From contig JADKEV010000026.1 of NCBI GenBank assembly GCA_016717855.1, forward strand, positions 47,298 to 111,297: a stretch of DNA of 64,000 nt, in the 5' to 3' direction. The notes below the pieces were generated by a model, which worked only from the letters and a program-made list of their open reading frames with translations, was not told the origin of the DNA and made no database searches. This document shows, piece by piece, positions 17,646 to 27,458 of the stretch. A program made the translations under genes and the position numbers. Numbering within the stretch: position 1 is the stretch's first letter; every line of letters starts with the position of its first letter. Origin of the DNA: Betaproteobacteria bacterium (GTDB lineage Bacteria; Pseudomonadota; Gammaproteobacteria; Burkholderiales; Casimicrobiaceae).

Positions 17646-18506
17646 TCATCGGTCCTGCCGCCGCACGATCCGTCCGGTGGCAGGTTCCAGGGACAATCCT
17701 CCGGCGGCGAGGGATTCGGCCAGGCCGCCGGTCGGTGGTTGTTTCCAGCGCAGCGCCGGATGCGCCGGGGCGGCTCCGCGCGTGCTGCGCGCGGTGACGT
17801 GCGGGACGCCCGGCGCCGGACGCGGCGTGCCGACGGGCAGCGGCCGCGCCGCCCACGCATGCCGCCACGGCTGCACGCGCACCCGCGGCGTTCCGGCCTG
17901 GCCGCGGCACTTGTGCAGCGTGAGTTCGAGCGCGCCCTGCTGCGCCGCGTAGACGATGCGCAGCGGCGCGGGCGAGGGCTGCTCGCGGGCGCGGCGCGGC
18001 CGGAACAGGAAGCCGGCGCACGCCCCGGTGTGCGCCGCCACCTGCAGGCGGCGCAGCAGCAGGTCGGGCAGCCGCCGCGCGGTTTCGTCGCTCCAGACGA
18101 CGACGGCGCCGCAGGCCTTCGAGCGCAGCGCCTGCTCGGCCGCCCAATAGAGGCCTTCGGCATCGGCCTGGCGGATTACAATGAGATGCGCGAACGCAAT
18201 CCCGGCCTGCGCCAGCGCCGGCGCGTAAGGGACGAACGGCGGATTGGCCAGCAGCACGCCGCGGCCTTCGGCGGAGATCTGGTGCAGCGCGGGGAGCAGC
18301 AGGCTGAATTCCCCCACGCCCTGTTCGTTGCCCAGCAGTTCGTTCAGGCCGTCGCCGAACCAGCCGCGCTGCGGCAGCGCGCGGTCGAGTTCGGCAAACC
18401 CGGTCGGCAGGCCTTGCGCCCGTTGCGGCGCGGGCAGCCCCTTGCCGTACCGCCAGACGAGGGCGTCGAGCGGAGAAGGGGAGTGCAGGGTGGGTTCCGC
18501 GGCCAT
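17646..18506 (-). CDS. imuA: ImuA, RecA/SulA-like mutasome component
   Basis: This 286-residue protein is the first gene of the imuA-imuB-dnaE2 cassette. It begins with the ImuA signature SPLDALVWRYGKG near 10-23, then LPTGFAELDRALPQRGWFGDGLNELLG, a RecA-like core without a full Walker A. ImuA acts with ImuB and DnaE2 in damage-induced mutagenesis. A near-consensus LexA box lies 40 bases upstream of the ATG. The C-terminal 70 residues are Pro/Arg-rich and likely disordered. Confidence 0.92.
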   Translation of the reverse strand: MAAEPTLHSPSPLDALVWRYGKGLPAPQRAQGLPTGFAELDRALPQRGWFGDGLNELLGNEQGVGEFSLLLPALHQISAEGRGVLLANPPFVPYAPALAQAGIAFAHLIVIRQADAEGLYWAAEQALRSKACGAVVVWSDETARRLPDLLLRRLQVAAHTGACAGFLFRPRRAREQPSPAPLRIVYAAQQGALELTLHKCRGQAGTPRVRVQPWRHAWAARPLPVGTPRPAPGVPHVTARSTRGAAPAHPALRWKQPPTGGLAESLAAGGLSLEPATGRIVRRQDR

Positions 18507-18546
18507 GGGGCAGGCTGGTGGGGACGCCGGGGCGTCGGGTTGCGAT

Positions 18547-18562
18547 GTGTATATTTATACAG
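18547..18562 (-). promoter_or_regulatory. LexA (SOS) box upstream of imuA
   Basis: Read on the minus strand, the site is CTGTATAAATATACAC, matching CTGT-N8-ACAG at seven of eight anchor bases with an AT-rich core, flanked by TA on the 5' side. It is 40 bases before the imuA ATG, a place where bound LexA would block transcription. This predicts DNA-damage induction of the whole imuA-imuB-dnaE2 operon. Confidence 0.85.
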
Positions 18563-18666
18563 TATCCAGCCGGGGCGGGCAATGCCCGACCGGTGGTGTC
18601 GCCGGGGGTGATCTGCACTACTGCTGGTGGTTGGTGGCGTTACGAACGGCGCGGCGCAAAGGCTTT

Positions 18667-18704
18667 CCCTCATCCCCAGCCCTTCTCCCCGAGGGAGAAG
18701 GGAG
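18667..18704. repeat. Short dispersed palindrome, copy 1 (CCCTTCTCCC hairpin)
   Basis: CCCTTCTCCC at 18680-18689 pairs perfectly with GGGAGAAGGG at 18693-18702 across a 3-base loop, preceded by CCCTCATCCCCAG. A second copy at 52539-52573 has the same frame with a compensated stem. This type of intergenic hairpin is common in proteobacteria; it could act as a terminator or REP-like element. It lies in the 300-base gap between imuA and the DksA-like gene. Confidence 0.7.
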
Positions 18705-18809
18705 CAAGCCCAGTCCCGGGGGGTGCGCCTGGCGCGGACTTAACCAGGGTCAAACCGCCGGCGCGCGGGAAGGTCTACACTTGGACTTGAAAATAACAAG
18801 GAGCCGGTG

Positions 18810-19211
18810 ATGTCCCAATTATCCAAAAAAGACCTCGATGCGTTCGCGCGGCGGCTGCAGGAACGGCGCCGCGCCCTGATCGCCGAAATCCGGCAGGAGA
18901 TCGAGGACGGCGAGGACGAGCATTCGATGGCCTTGCGCGATCAGTTCGACGACCTGGATCCGCATGACGACCGGGCGGTCAGCGACTGGGTGCGCGAGGT
19001 CGGCATCGCGCAGGTGGTGCGCGACACGCGCGAACTCGACGACGTGGAAGCGGCGCTGCTGCGCGTGGCCGACAAGTCGTACGGGATGTGCGTGGATTGC
19101 GGCGAGGCGATCCCGCGCGCGCGGCTCGATGCCACCCCTTCCGCGGTGCGCTGCGTCCCGTGCCAGGAGAAGGCCGAAGCCAGGGCCGGGGGCGTCAAGA
19201 CATCGTTGTGA
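18810..19211 (+). CDS. TraR/DksA-family zinc finger protein
   Basis: This 133-residue protein has an N-terminal coiled-coil region (KKDLDAFARRLQERRRALIAEIRQEI) and a C-terminal C4 zinc finger: CVDC at about 97-100 and CVPC near 119-122, with GEAIPRARLDATPSAVRC typical of DksA/TraR proteins. These bind the secondary channel of RNA polymerase. It is closer to the shorter DksA paralogues than to canonical DksA. The ribosome site AAGGAG lies six bases before the ATG at 18810, so the adjacent upstream GTG is not used. Confidence 0.88.
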   Translation: MSQLSKKDLDAFARRLQERRRALIAEIRQEIEDGEDEHSMALRDQFDDLDPHDDRAVSDWVREVGIAQVVRDTRELDDVEAALLRVADKSYGMCVDCGEAIPRARLDATPSAVRCVPCQEKAEARAGGVKTSL

Positions 19212-19348
19212 GCGCGCGGCCGCGGGCCGCACCGACTCGCGCCTGGCGCTGGAACAGGAGCCGACCGGCCGGTCCCCGGCCGCCCCACACCCTTGCGCCT
19301 GCGGGCGCCGCATTCCGGACCCGCTGTTGCCCAATGTAGAATCGGCGC

Positions 19349-19931
19349 ATGCCCGCGACCGAAGCCCAGCGTTCCAATCCGCATCAGGCGCTCGTGCCCG
19401 CGCCCTGGGTGGTGCGCTTCGCGCCGTTGATCAAGCCCGGCGGCCGGGTGCTCGACCTGGCCTGCGGCTACGGGCGCCACGCGCGCTTCCTGGCCGCCAG
19501 CGGGCATCCGGTGTTGGCGGTGGATCGCGACGCGGCCGCGCTGGCCACGCTGGCGGCGGTGACCGGCATCGAAACGCAGGTCGCCGACCTGGAGCAGGGA
19601 ACCTGGCCGCTCGGCCGCCAGCGCTTCGACGCGATCGTCGTCACCCATTACCTGCACCGGCCGCTGTTCGCCGATCTGCTCGCGGCGCTGCAGCCCGATG
19701 GCGTGCTGATCTACGAGACGTTCGCGGACGGCAACGCCGCCTTCGGCCGGCCGGCCCGGCCGGAATTCCTGCTGCAGCCGGGACGAATTGCTGCAGCGTG
19801 TGCAGGGACTGCTGCGCGTGGTCGCTTTCGAGCAGGGGCAGGTGGAGGTCCCATTTCCGGCCGTGATCGAGCGCATCTGCGCCACCGGGGTCGCGCGGGC
19901 GTGGCCGACGGCGTTGCCGCCAGCGCCGTAG
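19349..19931 (+). CDS. Class I SAM-dependent methyltransferase, one-base insertion
   Basis: The frame carries methyltransferase motif I (VLDLACGYGRHARFLA near 33-48), an acidic motif II (VDRDAAALA), and a motif IV-like VVTHYLHRPLF. It then shifts at about 19783, where an extra A in CCGGGACGAATTG breaks the frame. Without it the protein continues GELLQRVQGLLRVVAFEQGQ and ends at a TAG at 19929-19931 with 193 residues. The position upstream of dapA-bamC-MBL-purC is conserved in betaproteobacteria as I recall. The methyl acceptor is unknown. Confidence 0.8.
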
Positions 19932-20056
19932 AAAGCCGCGCCGCCCCGGTCCCTGACCGGGCCGGGCCGGCGCGCGCGGCCCGGCGGCGGAGGGGGGCAC
20001 CCGTCCGGGTCACCGGAATCGGTTAAACTAGCGCCTTTGTTTTCGGCCCGCTCCCC

Positions 20057-20935
20057 ATGCTTACCGGCAGTCTCGTCGCCATAGTCACCCCGATGCATCC
20101 CGACGGCAGTCTCGACCTGCCCGCGCTGCACAAGCTGCTCGACTGGCACGTCGAATCGGGAACCGGAGGCATCGTCGTGGTCGGGACGACCGGCGAGTCC
20201 CCGACGGTCGATGTCGACGAGCATTGCACGTTGATCAAGACCACGGTCGATCACATCGCCGGCCGGGTCCAGGTGATTGCCGGCACCGGCGCCAATTCGA
20301 CCGCCGAAGCCATCGATCTCACGCGTTTCGCCAGGGAAGTCGGCGCCAACGCCTGCCTCTCGGTCGCCCCGTACTACAACAAGCCCACGCAGGAAGGCCT
20401 GTACCGGCACTTCCGCGCGATCGCCGAAGCGGTCGAACTGCCGCTGATCCTGTACAACGTGCCGGGACGCACGGTGTCGGACATCGGCGCGGATACGGTG
20501 CTCCGCCTGGCGCAAGTGCCCGGGATCATCGGGTTGAAGGACGCGACGTCCGACCTGGTGCGCCACGTGGACATGCTGCGGCGGCTGCCGGCCGGCACGG
20601 ACTTCTCCTTTCTTTCCGGCAACGACGACACCGCGCTGGCGTACATGCTGCTCGGCGGCCACGGCGTGATCTCGGTCACCGCCAACGTCGCGCCCGGACT
20701 CATGGCGAAGATGTGCAAGGCGGCGCTGGCCGGCAATCTGGCCGAAGCCCGCGCCCTCAACAGCCAGCTGATGCCGCTGCACACCAGGCTGTTTGTCGAA
20801 TCCAATCCCATCGCGGTCAAGTGGGCGTTGCTGGAAATGGGGCGGATCCAGTCCGGCATCCGCCTCCCGCTGACGCCGCTGGATGCGAAATTTCACGAGA
20901 CCGTACGCGCCGCGTTGCGCGAATCCGGTTGCTGA
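20057..20935 (+). CDS. dapA: 4-hydroxy-tetrahydrodipicolinate synthase
   Basis: This 292-residue enzyme condenses pyruvate with aspartate semialdehyde, the first committed step to lysine and meso-diaminopimelate for the cell wall. The Schiff-base Lys161 (GLKDATSD) and the Tyr133 of YNVPGRT are in their classical positions, and GTTGESPT (43-50) holds the catalytic Thr pair. The barrel is full length. It is followed by bamC 31 bases downstream, matching the dapA-bamC (nlpB, also called dapX) linkage known from E. coli. Confidence 0.97.
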   Translation: MLTGSLVAIVTPMHPDGSLDLPALHKLLDWHVESGTGGIVVVGTTGESPTVDVDEHCTLIKTTVDHIAGRVQVIAGTGANSTAEAIDLTRFAREVGANACLSVAPYYNKPTQEGLYRHFRAIAEAVELPLILYNVPGRTVSDIGADTVLRLAQVPGIIGLKDATSDLVRHVDMLRRLPAGTDFSFLSGNDDTALAYMLLGGHGVISVTANVAPGLMAKMCKAALAGNLAEARALNSQLMPLHTRLFVESNPIAVKWALLEMGRIQSGIRLPLTPLDAKFHETVRAALRESGC

Positions 20936-20966
20936 CCAGGCCGCGCGCGGCCCCACAAGGAGTGTT

Positions 20967-22085
20967 ATGGAAGTTTCGATGCAACGGATGTTGAGCGTTA
21001 CGGCCGGTTTGGCCGTGCTGCTGCTGGCGGGGTGCGGATCCTTCAGTTTGCTCGACAGCAAGAAGGTCGACTACCGGACGATAGCCAGCACGCCTTCGCT
21101 GGAGATTCCCCCGGACCTGACCATGCCCGCGTTCGACGACCGCTACCGCGATCGTCCGGGCAGCGCGACGGCGTCAGGACTGGTGGCCGGTGCGCAGCCG
21201 GCGCGCTCGGGCGTGCTGCCCGTGCTCGATGCGGGGCGGCTCGAGCGTGCGGGTTCGCAGCGCTGGGTCGTGGTGCAGGGCACGCCCGAGGCGACCTGGA
21301 ACACGGTGCGCGAATTCTGGCTGGCCAACGGATTCACAATGGCGCTGGAGCGGCCGGACCTGGGGATCATGGAAACCGACTGGGCCGAGAACAAGGCGCT
21401 GCTGCCGCAGAACTGGTTCCGGCGGCAGATGGGACGGATCATGGACTTCGCCTACGACACGGGCGAGCGCGATCGCTTCCGCACCCGGATCGAGCGCGGC
21501 ACGCAGGCCGGAACCGTCGAGGTCTTCATCAGCCATCGCGGGATCATCGAGGTCCCGACCACGAAGGACGGGATGGATTACCAGTGGAAGATGAAGGAGC
21601 CCAGTCCTGAACTCGAGGCCGAGATGCTGCAGCGGCTGCTGGTGCGGATGGGCACGCCGGAACAGGTCGCGCAGACCGCCGTCGCCAAGCCCGCCGACGC
21701 GTCTCCCGGCCGGGTCGCCAAGCGCGCCGACGGCGTCCCGCTGCTGGCGTTCGACGATCCGTTCGACCGCGCCTGGCGCCGGGTCGGGCTGGCGCTGGAC
21801 CGCGTGGGCTTCACCGTCGTCGATCGCGATCGCGCCAAGGGCGTGTATTTCGTCCGCTACGTCGATGCGGATGGCTCGCCGTCGTCGAAGAAGGACGAAA
21901 GCTGGCTGTCCAAGCTTGCGTTCTGGAGGGCAGAGGATACGAGCCGCCTGCAGGAGCAGTACCGGATCGTTGTAACCGAGGCGGCCGGCAAGTCGCAGGT
22001 GCTGGTGGAGGACAAGACCGGTGCCCCGGACAAGTCGTCGACTGCGGAGAAGATGCTGACGTTGCTGCAGAACCAACTGAAGTAG
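20967..22085 (+). CDS. bamC: Outer membrane assembly lipoprotein BamC
   Basis: This 372-residue lipoprotein of the BAM complex begins with a signal and lipobox (AVLLLAGCGS; lipidated Cys near 21). The disordered N-terminal part (DYRTIASTPSLEIPPDLTMP) is the conserved region that binds BamD. Two helix-grip domains follow (about 95-225 and 255-372). An AAGGAG site sits four bases before the ATG at 20967. A methionine four codons later is possible but less well spaced. It is co-transcribed with dapA. Confidence 0.93.
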   Translation: MEVSMQRMLSVTAGLAVLLLAGCGSFSLLDSKKVDYRTIASTPSLEIPPDLTMPAFDDRYRDRPGSATASGLVAGAQPARSGVLPVLDAGRLERAGSQRWVVVQGTPEATWNTVREFWLANGFTMALERPDLGIMETDWAENKALLPQNWFRRQMGRIMDFAYDTGERDRFRTRIERGTQAGTVEVFISHRGIIEVPTTKDGMDYQWKMKEPSPELEAEMLQRLLVRMGTPEQVAQTAVAKPADASPGRVAKRADGVPLLAFDDPFDRAWRRVGLALDRVGFTVVDRDRAKGVYFVRYVDADGSPSSKKDESWLSKLAFWRAEDTSRLQEQYRIVVTEAAGKSQVLVEDKTGAPDKSSTAEKMLTLLQNQLK

Positions 22086-22089
22086 GCGC

Positions 22090-22857
22090 ATGCGGTTTTG
22101 TTGCCTCGGCAGCGGCAGTGAAGGCAACGGCCTGGTGGTCGAGTCCGGTTCAACCCGGATCCTGATCGATTGCGGCTTCACCGTCGGCGAAACCGTCCTC
22201 CGCCTGGCCCGGCAGGGCATCGCCCCGGAGTCGCTGGCCGCGGTGCTCGTCACCCACGAGCACGGCGATCATCTGGGCGGCGTGCCGCGCTTCGCGGCGC
22301 GCTTCGGGCTGCCGGTGTGGCTCACGCACGGGACGCTCGCGGCCGCCAACGGGCGCCTGCGCACTGTAGCCTCGATCAATGCTTTCGATGGCCACGATCC
22401 GTTCGTCATCGGCGACATCGCCGTCGCCCCGATTCCCGTTCCGCACGACGCGCGCGAGCCCGTCCAGTTCGTTTTCGGCGACGGCGCGCGGCGGCTGGGG
22501 CTGCTGACCGACCTCGGCATGTCGACGCCGCACGTCGTCGAGTGCCTGTCCGGTTGCGACGCGCTGGTGCTCGAATGCAATCACGATCCGGACCTGCTGG
22601 CCGGGAGCGACTACCCGGCGATGCTCAAGGCCAGGATCTCCGGGCGCCACGGCCATCTGGCCAACGCTGCCGCCGCGGACCTGCTGCAGAGCCTCGACCG
22701 TTCGCACCTGCAGCACGTGATTGCCGCGCACCTGAGCCGGCAGAACAATCGCCCCGAATTCGCGCGCGCGGCCCTCGCCGGCGCGCTCGGCTGCACGCCC
22801 GACTGGGTCGGAATCGCGGAGCAGGACACCGGCTTTGATTGGCGGGACATCAACTAG
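22090..22857 (+). CDS. MBL-fold metallohydrolase (YycJ-like)
   Basis: This 255-residue metallo-beta-lactamase-fold protein has the metal motif THEHGDHLGG (HxHxDH) near 57-66, a later LECNHD segment and a C-terminal AAHLS. It starts MRFCCLGSGSEGNGLVVESG, like YycJ/WalJ-type hydrolases, some of which are 5'-3' DNA exonucleases. The start is four bases after the bamC stop and the end nine bases before purC, so it belongs to the dapA operon. Substrate unknown. Confidence 0.9.
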   Translation: MRFCCLGSGSEGNGLVVESGSTRILIDCGFTVGETVLRLARQGIAPESLAAVLVTHEHGDHLGGVPRFAARFGLPVWLTHGTLAAANGRLRTVASINAFDGHDPFVIGDIAVAPIPVPHDAREPVQFVFGDGARRLGLLTDLGMSTPHVVECLSGCDALVLECNHDPDLLAGSDYPAMLKARISGRHGHLANAAAADLLQSLDRSHLQHVIAAHLSRQNNRPEFARAALAGALGCTPDWVGIAEQDTGFDWRDIN

Positions 22858-22866
22858 GGAGTCATT

Positions 22867-23577
22867 GTGGAAAAGCGTCAGGAACTCTATCGCGGCAAGT
22901 CCAAGACGGTCCACGCGACCGACGATCCCGATCTCTTGTGGCTGACCTTCCTCAACGATGCGACGGCCTTCGACGGCGCCAAGAAGGCGCAGCTGGACCG
23001 CAAGGGCGAGGTCAACTGCAAGATCAACGCGTTCATCATGGGCAAGCTGGAAGCTGCCGGCGTGCGCACGCACTTCGTGCGCGTGTTGTCGGACACCGAG
23101 GCGCTGGTGCGCAAGCTGACGATGCTCCCGGTCGAGTGCGTGGTCCGCAACGTGGTGGCCGGTTCGATGAGCAAGCGCCTGGGCATCCCGGAAGGCACGG
23201 TGCTCCCCGCGCCGATCTTCGAGTTCTTCTACAAGAGCGACGCGCTGCACGACCCGCTGATCAACGATTCGCACATTGAAGTGCTGGGTTGGGCCACGCG
23301 TGACGAGATTGCGCGGATGAAGGCGCTCACCTTCCGCGTCAACGACGTGTTGAAGCCGCTGTTCGCCGCTGCCGGCATCACGCTGGTCGACTACAAGCTG
23401 GAATTCGGCAACTACCGCGGCGAGTTGCTGCTGGGCGACGAGTTGTCGCCCGACGGCTGCCGCCTCTGGGACAGCACGACCCAGGAGAAGATGGACAAGG
23501 ACCGCTTCCGGCGCGACCTCGGCAACGTGATCGAGATGTACATCGAGGTCGCGAAACGGCTCGGCGTGCCGCTATAG
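22867..23577 (+). CDS. purC: Phosphoribosylaminoimidazole-succinocarboxamide synthase
   Basis: This 236-residue SAICAR synthetase joins aspartate to CAIR with ATP in de novo purine synthesis. It begins at a GTG with a GGAG ribosome site, giving EKRQELYRGKSKTVHATDDP, whose RGKSK loop binds the nucleotide. KGEVNCKINAFIM, VVRNVVAGSMSKRLG and LVDYKLEFG are all standard purC segments. It is the last gene of the co-directional dapA group, convergent with the NirF-like gene. Confidence 0.97.
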   Translation: MEKRQELYRGKSKTVHATDDPDLLWLTFLNDATAFDGAKKAQLDRKGEVNCKINAFIMGKLEAAGVRTHFVRVLSDTEALVRKLTMLPVECVVRNVVAGSMSKRLGIPEGTVLPAPIFEFFYKSDALHDPLINDSHIEVLGWATRDEIARMKALTFRVNDVLKPLFAAAGITLVDYKLEFGNYRGELLLGDELSPDGCRLWDSTTQEKMDKDRFRRDLGNVIEMYIEVAKRLGVPL

Positions 23578-23689
23578 CCGGCGAGGCAGAGTCCGAGGAC
23601 CGGAAACGCCAACCGCGCGCTGCTGCAGCGTCGTGGTTTCCGAAGCGGCATCAGGCGCCCGCCGGCGAAGCCACGGCGCCGTTGACCCG

Positions 23690-25030
23690 TCAGCGACTGA
23701 CTCCCTCGGGACGCCTGATCTGGTTATGCACGTTGTACGCGCCGGCCGGCTGCTGCATCGGAATCCGTTTTACTTCCTTGAGCGTTGCCGCATCGTAGAC
23801 GATCAGCGCGCCGTCGATGTCGATCTGACTGACCAGTGCGTACTTGCCGTCCCTGGTGAACTCGACGTGGCCGATGGTCTTGCCCGCGACCGGGGTAAGC
23901 TTCGCGACGATCTCGAGCGTGTCCTTGTCGATCACCTGCATCGTGTCCTTGTGCGCCGGGCTCATCATGGCGTCCACCCAGGCGTAGCGACTGCTCTCGT
24001 GGCTGCCCATGAAGTAGCCCGGACCCAGCGCCTTGATCTGCTTGATGGGCCTCCAGTTGCTGACGTCGATGATGGTGACGATGCCTTCCGCCAGATTGGG
24101 CGCGGCCATGACGCGCCGCCCGCGGTGGGTCCATGTGACGCCGGCGCCGACATGCGGCGTTCCGGGGAAATCCACAGTGGCAATCCGGCGCCGGACATCG
24201 AGGTGAATCACCTGGCCCTGCTTGCCCTGGCGCGACACGCCCATTAGTTCGTTGTAGTCCGGCGTGAAGAAGAAGTCGTCGAGGTAATCGTCGAGGGTGC
24301 TGCGCTTCGGGTTGAGGAAGCCGGGGACGAAGGCGCCTTCCCGATACCTGAAGTCGTGGACCATGCCGACGGGAACCTCGGGCGCCCTGGGATCGTAACT
24401 CACCTCCCATAGTTCCTTGACGTCCTGCAGCGCAGCGACGAAGCTGTGCCGCGGCGCGGCACGATAGACGGCAGATACCCGCGAGCCGCGGCGGCCGTCC
24501 TTGTCGGCAACCGGCAGGATCTTCACCAACTGGAGGTCGGCGTCGAGAATCACGAGCGTATTCGGCAGGCCGTTCGCGACGGCGACGTATTTGCCATCGC
24601 CCGAGACGGCCGCGTTGCGCGTGTCGATGCCGGCCCGGATCTCGGCCACGGTCCGGAGATTCCAGATATCGAACTTGGCGATCCAGCCGTCACCGGAGGC
24701 GAAGAACACGTGGCGCCCGTCCGGCGTGAACTTCGGGCTGCCACGCAGCGCGAAGCGCGACTGGAAACGGTGAATCGGCACCAACCGTTCGCCGTCCAGG
24801 ATGGTGACATGGTGATCTCCGCTTTCGACGACCACGAAGACACCCAGCGGATCCGCGGCGAACTGAATCTTGTCGGGCAGGGTTCCTGGCGCGTGGTGAA
24901 CAATCCGCGAAGCGCGGATTTCCGCTTCCCCCCATGCCGGCGGTTCTGCCGTGAGGGCCGCGCTTGCGACCGCCCAGCCGACGAGCAGGGCGGCGCCCTG
25001 GGCGATAACGGAGAACCCGGAGATCTTCAC
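23690..25030 (-). CDS. NirF-like heme d1 propeller protein (cytochrome D1 domain)
   Basis: This is a 446-residue periplasmic protein with a signal segment (FSVIAQGAALLVGWAVASAALTA) and an eight-bladed d1-type propeller. It lacks an N-terminal CxxCH, so it is NirF-like rather than NirS- or NirN-like. The end (RIPMQQPAGAYNVHNQ) matches the NirF/NirS C-terminal pattern, and HDFRY and HVGAGVTW supply possible heme-contact histidines. NirF acts late in heme d1 maturation. The GTG at 25030 follows a GGGGG site and lies 35 bases after the TonB gene's stop, so the two form an operon. As written they appear as one 1224-residue frame because of an indel. Confidence 0.8.
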   Translation of the reverse strand: MKISGFSVIAQGAALLVGWAVASAALTAEPPAWGEAEIRASRIVHHAPGTLPDKIQFAADPLGVFVVVESGDHHVTILDGERLVPIHRFQSRFALRGSPKFTPDGRHVFFASGDGWIAKFDIWNLRTVAEIRAGIDTRNAAVSGDGKYVAVANGLPNTLVILDADLQLVKILPVADKDGRRGSRVSAVYRAAPRHSFVAALQDVKELWEVSYDPRAPEVPVGMVHDFRYREGAFVPGFLNPKRSTLDDYLDDFFFTPDYNELMGVSRQGKQGQVIHLDVRRRIATVDFPGTPHVGAGVTWTHRGRRVMAAPNLAEGIVTIIDVSNWRPIKQIKALGPGYFMGSHESSRYAWVDAMMSPAHKDTMQVIDKDTLEIVAKLTPVAGKTIGHVEFTRDGKYALVSQIDIDGALIVYDAATLKEVKRIPMQQPAGAYNVHNQIRRPEGVSR

Positions 25031-25065
25031 GCCCGGGGGGCCGACAGGCCGTGCGAAGCCGCCGT

Positions 25066-27361
25066 TCAATGGCGTAGCGTCAGCTCGGCGAACCCGGTGA
25101 GCCCGGGCTGCTTCTGCAGCGAAGTATTGCGCGTTGAGCAGATTGTCCACGGCCACGCTCAATTGCACGCGCGGCGAGAACTGGTAGGCCAGCTTCGCGC
25201 TGGCCACCGTGTATGCGTCGTAGGACCCGTAGACGCCCTGCGCCGTGTTTACGTTGAGATCGTCGCCCGAGGCATATACGTGCCCGACGTGGCGGACGAC
25301 CAGCGATCCCGACCACGCCCCGCGCTCGCCCTCGAGGCCGGCGCTATAGATCCGCTGCGGGACATCGGTCAGCACGCGGCCGACGGCGGCCGGGATCGCC
25401 GCGTTGCGCGTGATGTCGTAGCGGAACAGGTGGGTCGCGCTCGCGAATACGGTCAGCCGGCTGCCAAGCAGCGGCTGGCGCACCGACGCTTCCACGCCGT
25501 CGACCTGCGCCTCGCCGGCGTTGGCGGTCTGGTTCAGCACCGCGCTCACGCGGTTGCGGTAGATCAGGTCGGTCAGCGTCTGCGCGAACGCCGCGACCGA
25601 GATTTGCGTCCCCATGCCGAGGCGCGATTCGATCCCGATCTCCGCGGCGCGCACGCGCTCGGGCTTCAGGTCGGGCGCCGCGTCCGTGACGACGACGGTG
25701 CCGGCGACGCTGCCCGGAATCACCGTGCGCGAATACAGGTCGAGCAGCGTCGGCGGCCGGAAGCCGGTGCCCCATGAGGCGCGCAACGTGGTCGTCGGGT
25801 GCAGCGTGAACACCGCGGCCAGCTTGGGACTGAACTGCCGGTCGGTGCGCCGCGCGTAGGCCTGTTCGAACGCGGGCGCGGTGTACTGGATCACCGCGCC
25901 TTCGGTGTCCCACCAATCGACGCGGCCGCCCGCGTACAACGCGAACCAGTCAGTCGCAGCCAGTTCCGATTGCGCGAACAGCGCCCAGGTGCGGCTGCTG
26001 CCGCGCCCCTCGTACTTGACGGCGCCGCGCGTGGCGAATTCGCGCCAGTACGATGCGGCGTACGTGAGACGGTCGAGGCGGTTGCGATTGGCCGCGGCGC
26101 CGACGATGACGAACCAGGCATCGGCGACGGGGAAGCGCAGCTGCGCGTCGAGATCGAGGCGGTCGTTGGGCTGGTCAACGTACTCGCCGGCGCCGCCAGC
26201 GTAGCGCGACGTCGCGGCGACCGGCTGCGCGAAGCGGAACTGGTGGTCGAAATAGCCGAGTTGCGCGCGCAGCTTGATCTCTTTGCCGAAGTCGTGCTCG
26301 AGCCGGGCGAAGTAGCGGCTATCGCGCTCCGAAGAGGGCGTGGGCGTGATGAAATCGGCTTCGGCAATGGTGACTCGCAGTGCGGGGTTTGCGTCGACTG
26401 TCACGTTGCCGGTGAAGAGCGGCGCGCCGGCAGTGTCGCGCAGGAAACTCTCCGGCGGCGCGTAGCGCGAGTGGTAGAGGCTGTGTGCGGCCCCCACGGT
26501 GACGCGCGTCGCGGACGAGAACGCCTGGTCCAGGCGCAGCGCCGCGTTGCGCTGGTCCCACGGCCGCGCGCCCTTGAGGCCCACCCAGTAAGCAGGCTTG
26601 CCGTCGACGGTCGTCGTCGGGATTGCGCCGGCGGCCGGGACCGGATTGCCGCCCGCGGCCGGCGTCTTGACGACGTAGTCGCTGTCCCGCCAGCCGTTGC
26701 TCTCGCGATAGCCGGCTGCCAGCGACACGCCCAGGCCGCCGTCGAAGCGGTTGCGCCAGGAGAACGCGGCGCTCGAGGGCGCCATGTCGCCGAAGCCCGT
26801 GCCGATCCGTGCCTGCAACTCTTCCTTGTCCGGCCGCTTGGTGACCACGTTGATGACCCCGCCCATCGCATAGCCGCCATAGAGCGCCGAATAGGGGCCG
26901 CGGACGACTTCGATGCGGCGCACGTCCTCCATCTGCATGCCGGACAGATCGATGCCGCCGGAAAGCGCGGTGTTGACCGGCAGGCCATCGATCAGCACCA
27001 GCGTGCGCGTGGTGCGCGGAATCCCGCGCAGCGAAATGCTGGTCGCCCCGGACGCCGGAAAGCCCGTGCCGAACGCGCTGCCGCGCAGGTACAGGCCCGG
27101 AACTTCCACGAGCACGTCGCCCAGCCGGTAGGCGTTGCGGCGCTCGATCTGCGGCGCGGACACCACCGATATCGAGGCGGGAGATTCGCGCACGCCGATC
27201 TCGGTGCGGGTCGCGGTGACGACCACCGGCTCGATGTCGTAGACCGTGGAGCCGGCGACTTCATCGGCCGCGTGCGCGGCCGCGTGAACCAGAGCGAGCA
27301 GCGTGAGAGTCGTCACGACACCGTGGCGCCGCCGTGTTCCGTATCCGTCGTGCCCGCTCAT
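25066..27361 (-). CDS. TonB-dependent outer-membrane receptor, one-base insertion near its end
   Basis: The receptor has about 764 residues: signal peptide (VVTTLTLLALVHAAAHA), TonB box region (DIEPVVVTATRTEIG), plug (to about residue 160; RIEVVRGPYSALYGGYAMGGVINVVT) and a 22-strand barrel. Near 25111 an extra base (GAAGCAGCCC for GAACAGCCC) shifts the frame into the next gene. Corrected, it ends AEQPGLTGFAELTLRH at a TGA at 25066-25068, a normal barrel end. It diverges from nirS across two FNR-like boxes and leads an operon with a d1-propeller gene. The ligand is not known: ferric chelate, heme or another tetrapyrrole are possible. Confidence 0.85.
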
Positions 27362-27417
27362 CACTTGCCGTTCCAGAGAAATTTTTCGGACCGCCTGGGT
27401 CCCGCGCCATCGCCGCT

Positions 27418-27431
27418 TTGACCGGAGTCAA
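27418..27431. promoter_or_regulatory. FNR/Dnr-like box, TonB-receptor side
   Basis: TTGACCGGAGTCAA is a perfect palindrome of the form TTGAC-N4-GTCAA, close to the FNR-family consensus TTGAT-N4-ATCAA. Its centre is about 63 bases upstream of the TonB receptor start, a normal activator distance. It suggests anaerobic or nitric-oxide-responsive expression of the receptor and NirF-like gene. Confidence 0.65.
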
Positions 27432-27458
27432 CTCTACGGGGAGCGGGGCGGAAATTAT

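Noticed and set aside
23690..27361. A 1224-residue TonB receptor-NirF fusion protein
   Set aside because: One-base correction near 25111 gives the receptor a normal barrel end and stop at 25066, and the NirF-like gene has its own GTG, ribosome site and signal peptide.
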